DNA from: Topomyia yanbarensis
Lineage: Eukaryota > Arthropoda > Insecta > Diptera > Culicidae
Reading direction: 5' to 3'
Assembly (NCBI RefSeq): GCF_030247195.1
Contig: NC_080672.1
Coordinates: 7,068,001-7,132,000, forward strand
DNA: 64,000 nt
In this document: positions 58,601 through 64,000 of the stretch, in pieces
How positions within the stretch are numbered: the stretch's first letter is position 1
Layout: every line of letters starts with the position of its first letter
Made by a program: the position numbers and the translations under genes
Notes under the pieces: generated by a model
Database searches by the model: none
The model's input: the letters and a program-made list of their open reading frames with translations, nothing else
Told to the model about the DNA's origin: nothing

Positions 58601-60231
58601 GGGGTCCCTAGAAAATGTAAATAAGAGTTTGGGTTTATCAAACATTGAAGCTTTACTATTATGAGACGAACGAGTTGACCTTGTGGATTCATATTTCTTT
58701 GTTATTTGTTATTTATTAGTGTACAATCGGGCTGTCTCAACGACCTATTTCTGCAACCTATGTGCATTAACTGTACACCTACCGTCTCACCGTTGCACAC
58801 CGTCACACCTACGACCGCGCACCCGGCTTCCCATGAGCGTTTTGGCGGCTCAGAGGCTGTCCTTCCATGTTGCTTAGGGATATATTGCTCCTATACACAT
58901 CCATGCATCCAGCATACATACGGGCTTACATTAATACATTTGGCACAAGTTTAGAGCGTGTAACGTCGCGTCATCTAGTCTGTCATCCTATGGAAAATCA
59001 TCCTACCATCGCCTTACGCCTTACGTCATATTGGCAAATTTCGCATTAAATCCGCGTCTGTCTCTTCCTAATCTCCTTTTTGTCTCCTAGGTCCGAAGCG
59101 GATAAATCGACTATTAATTGAAACGGTAAACATACTAGCAGTATTAGTCCTTACTCGCGAATACTTTTCCTACAACTCTGCTGTTTCATCTTTATCTTAT
59201 AACATAATTCGATTATCCCTGTTCTAGTCAATATACGTATTCATTACATTATGGACCAGGCAAACCCTCACTTTTTCTATTATTTTTAGCCTAAGAAGCT
59301 AGACCAGTGAAGGTATTTTAGGATTTCGCAAAAAGAAGCTATGCCCATAAAGGGCATAAGAAATATTTATTCACTATTCCCCATAAAGTTTGCTCGAACC
59401 GAATGTCCGCCTGGTTCGACTCGAATAGACCACACCGACCCGAAAGGGTTGCTTATCATTTCTGAGAGCCGGTGTGCTTGGTCGAGTTAAGTAATCGTAA
59501 GAAAAAGTCCTGAATAATAAACTATCTCTTAGGTGCCAGTCCTGCACTCCTTCCCTGAATTATCCTCATATCCACGATCAAAGGAGTCGACAACTAGTAG
59601 GATCCACATGCCCCCCACCCAAGCGAATTGATCACCCTGAAAGTAGGAGCACATATCTGCCAACCAGTCAAGAAGACTTCCGAATCAATGAGAATGGACC
59701 ATGCCAGTCGAAGGCCACAGGCCCAGCGCCATCTCGTACAGTTCCTGAAATTAAGAATTTTGTTAGTGCTACTTACAGATTTCATTTCAATGGTAGTTTC
59801 ATTCTCTCATGTTAAACTCGCTTGCCGCTGCTCATCTCTTCCGGCATATCGACGCCGTCGGTCGACCCTCTCATAGAAAGGATCTCTATCAGATCCTCAA
59901 TTTCCATCGGAACTCGTATGTCAAACGCTCAAGGAGTTCTTCTGGCTCGAATATCAACTATTTGAAGCGAAAAAGACATTTACCACATTAAATATATTTC
60001 TTAATCTTATAATCAACTAAGGCTATCTGTCGATTCTAGTGCAGAAACGCCAATAATGTGCCAATCAGGAAAGCGTCAGACAACCTCAATTGACCCCCTT
60101 CGACACCAGTTTGGCCTTACCAAGCCGTAACGCGGGTGGCGGTATGAAAACTGTCGAATAGAAGTCGAGTTGAGCTTGAAGCAACATCTGATGCTGCTCC
60201 AAATGTATGTGATATCGAAGACTGATTTGGA
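55670..60231. other. Non-coding DNA, possibly unique host sequence
   Basis: About 4.5 kb with no recognised element. It includes a G-run at 56,284-56,299, a GTC repeat at 56,742-56,760, and a purine-rich GA tract (57,885-57,945) of the kind bound by GAGA-type factors. Composition in 56,100-58,460 is less AT-rich than elsewhere, as in regulatory or UTR sequence. No exon could be supported. The part 60,060-60,231 is probably the left flank of the CR1-like relic that the mariner interrupted. Confidence 0.4.
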
Positions 60232-61115
60232 TAAAGGGCGAACACGAAATTATTGCGACACCGAAAATGTCATGCCAATTTTCTTATAACGTTTAAAATC
60301 AAACCAAAATTTTAGGGTAGTTTTGTAACATATATTTACGTCAAAAATCAAAAGAAAAGTTAATCGATGGAGCCTTGAGTGTAAAATTGAACGCATTTTT
60401 GCTTGATGCCCTCCATCAAAGTCTTTACAGTGTCATCCGGTACCAGTTTCTCAGTTTTTTCCATTTTCTTAACATGTCCTTCTCGTCTTTGACTGTCTTC
60501 TTGCTCTTCCGAAGTTCCCGCTTCATCATTGCCCAGTACTGCTCCACCGAGCGCAGCTCCGGACAGTTTGCCCTTTGGAACAAAATGGACAGAATTGGCC
60601 TCATACCACTGCAGGACACTTTTAGAATAGTGGCATGATGCCAAATCTGGCCAAAATAGCGGAGATTCGTCGTGCTGCTGCTAGAACGGCAAAAGGTGCT
60701 CAGATTTCTAGATCTCGCCATTTACTGTGCCCTTTGTCACGCAAGGCTCACTCCTCAGTCCGCAAGAGCAGATGGCCTGCCAAATGAGATATTTGGAGGC
60801 GAACTTCGACATTTTCTTCTTCTTAAATTTGTCGTCCACATAGAACTTGCTCTTGCCGGTGAAAAACTCCAACCCCGGAATTTGCTTAAAATCGGCTTTT
60901 ATACACGTTTCGTCGTCCATCACACAGCAGCCATATTTTGTCAGCATCTTCTCGTAGAGCTTCCGTGTCCTAGTTTTAGCCGTCGATTGTTACCGCTCAT
61001 CGCGGTTTGGGAAGTTCTGTACCTTGTATGTATGTAGTCCAGCTCTCTTCTTTGCATTCTGGACGTAGCTCTGCGACATGCCGATCTTTTTAGCCAAATC
61101 ACGGCTTGAGACGTT

Positions 61116-62244
61116 TTTTATTTATTAACAGATTAAGGCCGAAGTGGCCTATGCCGTATACAAAAGATTCCTCCATTCCACTCGGTCCATGGCCGCGCGT
61201 CGCCAGCCACGCAGTCTGCGAAGGGTCCGCAAACCGTCTTCCAACTGGTCGATCCATCGTGCTCGCTGCGCGCCACGTCTTCTTGTACCGGTCGGATTGC
61301 AATTGAGAACCGTTTTCACCGGGCTATTGTCCGACATTCTGGCTACGTGCCCGGCCCACCGTAGTCGTCCGATTTTCGCGGTATGACAGATGGGCGGCTC
61401 CCCCAACAGCTGATGCAACTCATGGTTCATTCGCCGTCTCCATGTGCCGTCTTCCATCTGCACTCCACCGTAGATGGTACGCAGCACTTTCCGTTCGAAG
61501 ACACCAAGTGCGCGTTGGTCCTCCACGAGCATGGTCCAGGTCTCGTGCCCGTAGAGAACTACCGGTCTAATCAGCGTCTTGTAGATGGTCAACTTCGTAC
61601 GACGGCGAACTCTGTTCGACCGAAGTGTCTTGCGGAGGCCAAAGTAAGCACGATTTCCTGCCACGATGCGTCTACGAATCTCTCTGCTGGTATCATTGTC
61701 GGCGGTCACCAGTGAGCCCAAGTACACGAACTCTTCAACCACCTCGATTTCGTCGCCACCGATGCAAACTCGAAGCGGGCGGTTCTCATTTTCTTCTCGT
61801 GAACCTCTTCCTATCATGTACTTTGTCTTCGACGTGTTGATGGCAAGTCCGACGCGCTTGGCTTCTCTTTTCAGTCTGATGTAGGCTTCCTCCATCTTCT
61901 CAAAGTTTCGTGCAATAATATCAACGTCATCGGCGAAGCCAAGTAGCTGAACGGACTTTGTGAAAATCGTACCACTCGTGTCGATCCCTGCTCTTCTTAT
62001 TACACCTTCCAGCGCGATGTTGAATAACAGACACGAGAGACCATCACCTTGCCGTAACCCTCTGCGTGATTCGAAGGGACTCGAGAGCGTCCCTGAGACA
62101 CGTACTACGCACATCACCCGATCCATCGTCGCCTTCACTAATCGCGTCAGTTTGTCCGGGAATCCGTACTCGTGCATAATCTGCCATAGCTGATCTCGAT
62201 CGATAGTGTCGTATGCGGCTTTGAAGTCGATGAACAAATGATGT
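61116..62244 (-). mobile_element. RTE-like non-LTR retrotransposon, 5'-truncated, nested in mariner
   Basis: Inserted within the mariner transposase gene with a 13-bp target duplication, GGCTTGAGACGTT, at 61,103-61,115 and 62,245-62,257. On the minus strand it ends with an A-rich AATAAATAAAA tail. Only the reverse transcriptase C-terminal two thirds and the end of ORF2 are present, a typical 5' truncation. Confidence 0.88.
61149..62237 (-). pseudogene. RTE-like reverse transcriptase, truncated but open
   Basis: An uninterrupted frame of 362 codons that begins at the truncation (no ATG) just before motif A: F-I-D-F-K-A-A-Y-D-T-I. It then shows G-L-R-Q-G-D-G-L-S-C-L-L-F-N, L-G-F-A-D-D-V-D-I-I, Y-L-G-S-L-V and, at the C-terminus, R-L-R-W-A-G-H-V-A-R-M and R-R-R-G-A-Q-R-A-R-W. 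G-L-R-Q-G-D-x-L-S-C-L-L-F-N with L-R-W-x-G-H-V-x-R-M is common in RTE-type insect elements; the clade should be confirmed. Lack of stops shows the insertion is recent relative to the mariner decay. Confidence 0.8.
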
Positions 62245-62650
62245 GGCTTGAGACGTTGGGATTTGCTTTAATCATCCGCTTCACCTTTCCCTCCGTCTTT
62301 TTGTTCTCCGGTCCCGGTTTTCTTCCAGCTCCTTTGCCGTGGTCCAACGTCAACCGCTCCTGGAACCGCTTCAACACTCTGGAGACGGTTGAATGGTGAA
62401 TGTTCAACATTTTTCCCAACTGCCGGTGCGACAGGTCAGGAAATTCCAGGGTATTGGAAAGAATTTGTTCTCTCGACTCGCGTTGGTTCACCTCCATTTT
62501 CGATGAATCGAAAAACACGACTTCGAGTTTGACAGCATGTAAACAATACACATCAATGAGAAAGTGTGCAAAATTTGGTTGATTTTTACCCAATGGTAAA
62601 AAAGTTATGCCCTGTTGAATGTGTCGCAATAATTTCGTGTTCGCCCTTTA

Positions 62651-64000
62651 TCAAAAAACGATAATGTCGAAAGATATTCATGTGCTTTGACGTCGTTGGA
62701 TTTTTTGTATGGTGCTACGTTAAGTATACCGACAAACGTCGTGCCAGCCCTGCGTTCGGAAGTCGTGATCCGTTTCTTGAAAACCTTCTGGTTTCTAGCA
62801 TGCCATCAGGTACATCACGTCCTTGCAACTTGTCGGGATGATTGGATTGCGGTTGTACTACCAAAATGTCAGAGGGCTAAGGGCGAAAATTGAGGAGGTG
62901 TACTTGGTTGCTGCTGACGGTGATCACGATATTTACGATCGCAACGGCATGCATGGTCGCAGCGGGGGAGTTTTTATCGCTGTTTCTTCCGCACTTACCT
63001 CTTTGTGAATTTGGTTTGAATAGTTCTTATCGCGTTGAAGCTGTTTGGATGAAGATTACTACGCTGACGAAGAACCACTTTATTGGAACTGTTTACATTC
63101 CTCTAGAAAAGCGACTTGACTGCACTATTACGCAGTTCCGCTTAGACTCTATAGAACGTGCTTCTTCTCAGGCAGATGCGAACGATGTGATGATAGTTCT
63201 TGGTGGTTTCAATCAATCAGGACTTATGTGGGGATCTTTCGAACGTGGATACGCTTATCCTAAACCCGTTATTTTCGTCAACAAATTCCGCCACCCGCTT
63301 ACTCCTGGATAGGATTGCTTTTTACGAACTAAATCAAGCAAGCACAATTTCCAACCATAAATCTCGTTTTCTTGACCTTGTTTTCAACGTGGGATTGCAC
63401 TGCCTGAGTGTTCTGTGAGTGAATCTTCCATTGTGATCGGTCCTTTGAACAACTATCATCCTGCTTTAGAAATATCCATTTCTATCGTTAGTTGACCGCA
63501 ATATAAACAAGCTGTAGCTGTGGGTAGTCATAATTTTGGCAGAATTGAGTTAGTATCACTACGCCGCTCCCTATTGCTAATCGACTGGAGCATACAACGT
63601 GATCAAGTGGATGTAGATGAAGCATTTGATCTCTATGACCGATTACTACTTGACTGTGTTGAAAAATCCGTGCCAAAATATCAACCTCCCAGGAAGCCTA
63701 TACAAATGATATATGAACCTCATCCAACAAAACTTACGACGAAATCTGAAGGGCTTCTGGACTTTTGTTAATACGTCCGGAATAGTCTACTATGATGAAG
63801 TTGCGCCTATGACGGCGTCAAAATGCTCCCTATTTGCCAGATACTTCTCGAGTGTCTTCAAGACTGCCAGATCATGCAGACAGACTCCACTTGAGTCATC
63901 GTGTATATAAATAGGGATTCAGATTCTAATGGTGTCCAGTTAGATGAAATATTGCGTGATGTTCTGTTTAACCTTCCGGAGTGCACGCTGCTCTGAAAAT
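62651..64000 (+). pseudogene. CR1-like ORF2 remnant, cut by right window edge
   Basis: Starts recognisably near 62,840 with L-R-L-Y-Y-Q-N-V-R-G-L-R-A-K-I, then D-H-D-I-Y joined directly to D-R-N-G-M-H (about 26 residues deleted) and S-G-G-V-F-I-A-V-S-S. A frameshift follows; Y-R-V-E-A-V-W-M-K-I and V-L-G-G-F-N-Q-S-G lie in another frame, and the linker region (L-L-R-R-S-L-L, V-D-V-D-E-A-F-D-L-Y, F-V-N-T, C-S-L-F-A-R-Y-F-S-S-V-F) is spread over several frames to 63,890. Catalytic Asp of G-D-F-N is Gly here. It is the same family as 14,217-17,537 and much older. The mariner at 60,234 inserted to its left, probably in its 5' part. Confidence 0.75.

Larger units (their letters stand above)
60360..62497 (-). 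pseudogene. mariner DD37E transposase, broken by stops and an RTE-like insertion
   Basis: Starts at ATG 62,497 (M-E-V-N-Q-R-E-S-R-E). The helix-turn-helix region includes L-S-H-R-Q-L-G-K-M-L-N-I-H-H-S-T-V-S-R-V, then P-N-V-S-S at the insertion (62,257). Past the insert (from 61,102) the same frame continues R-D-L-A-K-K-I-G-M-S-Q-S-Y-V-Q. Catalytic motifs: C-V-M-D-D-E-T near 60,925, F-W-P-D-L-A-S-C-H-Y near 60,650, and N-C-P-E-L-R-S-V-E-Q-Y-W near 60,560. Lesions: TAA at 60,990-60,992, two TAG near 60,708 and 60,680, and a frameshift with lost residues after F-V-P-K. The transposase would cut and paste the element at TA sites; this copy cannot. Confidence 0.85.
60234..62648 (-). mobile_element. 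mariner-type (DD37E, ITmD37E-like) DNA transposon, interrupted
   Basis: Perfect 28-bp terminal inverted repeats beginning AAGGGCGAAC (60,234-60,261 and 62,621-62,648), each flanked by TA (60,232-60,233; 62,649-62,650), the standard mariner/Tc1 duplication. The transposase lies on the minus strand. Without the 1.13-kb RTE-like insert the element is about 1.28 kb, a normal size. Spacing of the last two acidic residues fits 37 if five residues deleted in this copy are counted, which matches the ITmD37E family described from mosquitoes. Confidence 0.88.

Overview
The window reads as insect heterochromatin or a transposon-rich intergenic/intronic region, most likely from a mosquito (Culicidae, probably culicine). 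This rests on its content: R1-, LOA-, CR1- and RTE-like non-LTR retrotransposons, a Copia LTR element, a mariner of the DD37E type described from mosquitoes, short inverted-repeat elements and large simple-sequence satellites. I see no convincing complete host gene. One short open stretch ending at a good splice donor (9,292-9,403) is the best host-exon candidate, and it is weak. The species call is inference.

Layout, left to right. 1-4,733: a nearly full R1-clade element on the minus strand (ORF1 intact; ORF2 with a stop and a frameshift, running off the left edge). 4,735-5,445: degenerate 7-bp satellite. 5,446-10,211: AT-rich non-coding DNA with a dispersed repeat. 10,212-14,216: a Copia element, minus strand, with a 3' LTR and a broken pol, cut at its gag end by a plus-strand CR1-like element (to 17,537) whose 1,014-codon ORF2 is open. 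17,675-18,175: a near-perfect fold-back element. 18,590-18,830: a BEL/Pao scrap. About 19,750-23,500: a heavily decayed LOA/I-type element. 23,500-26,900: AT-rich, nothing recognised. 26,902-30,825: two abutting copies of a repeat family rich in internal subunits; the first is split by a 5'-truncated R1-clade element inserted exactly in its ACAT microsatellite, which is the Waldo target habit. 30,826-35,735: non-coding.

35,735-38,975: a 17-bp minisatellite of about 160 units with higher-order structure, fading into a diverged tail. 38,976-42,496: non-coding. 42,497-43,596: two more abutting copies of the repeat family. 45,620-50,290: an 8-bp satellite that decays rightwards and is split by a 2.2-kb insertion (47,010-49,212) bounded by 22-bp identical repeats. 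50,346-50,610: a Harbinger-like MITE with TTA duplications. 51,486-55,669: an internally deleted LOA-type element between 150-bp direct repeats. 55,670-60,231: non-coding. 60,232-62,650: a dead DD37E mariner with perfect 28-bp terminal repeats, interrupted by a 5'-truncated RTE-like element with a 13-bp target duplication. 62,651-64,000: a decayed CR1-like element.

The parts do not form a pathway; they form an insertion history. The order can be read from nesting: RTE-like into mariner, Waldo-like into the microsatellite of an older repeat, a 2.2-kb insert into an older satellite. Most disabling changes are stops, frameshifts and truncations. Two unrelated reverse transcriptases (Copia and LOA) both carry Asp-to-Tyr at the first catalytic aspartate. 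The three large simple arrays have unit lengths (7, 8, 17 bp) not divisible by three and contain few stops, so they give long open frames in several frames at once; these are not genes.
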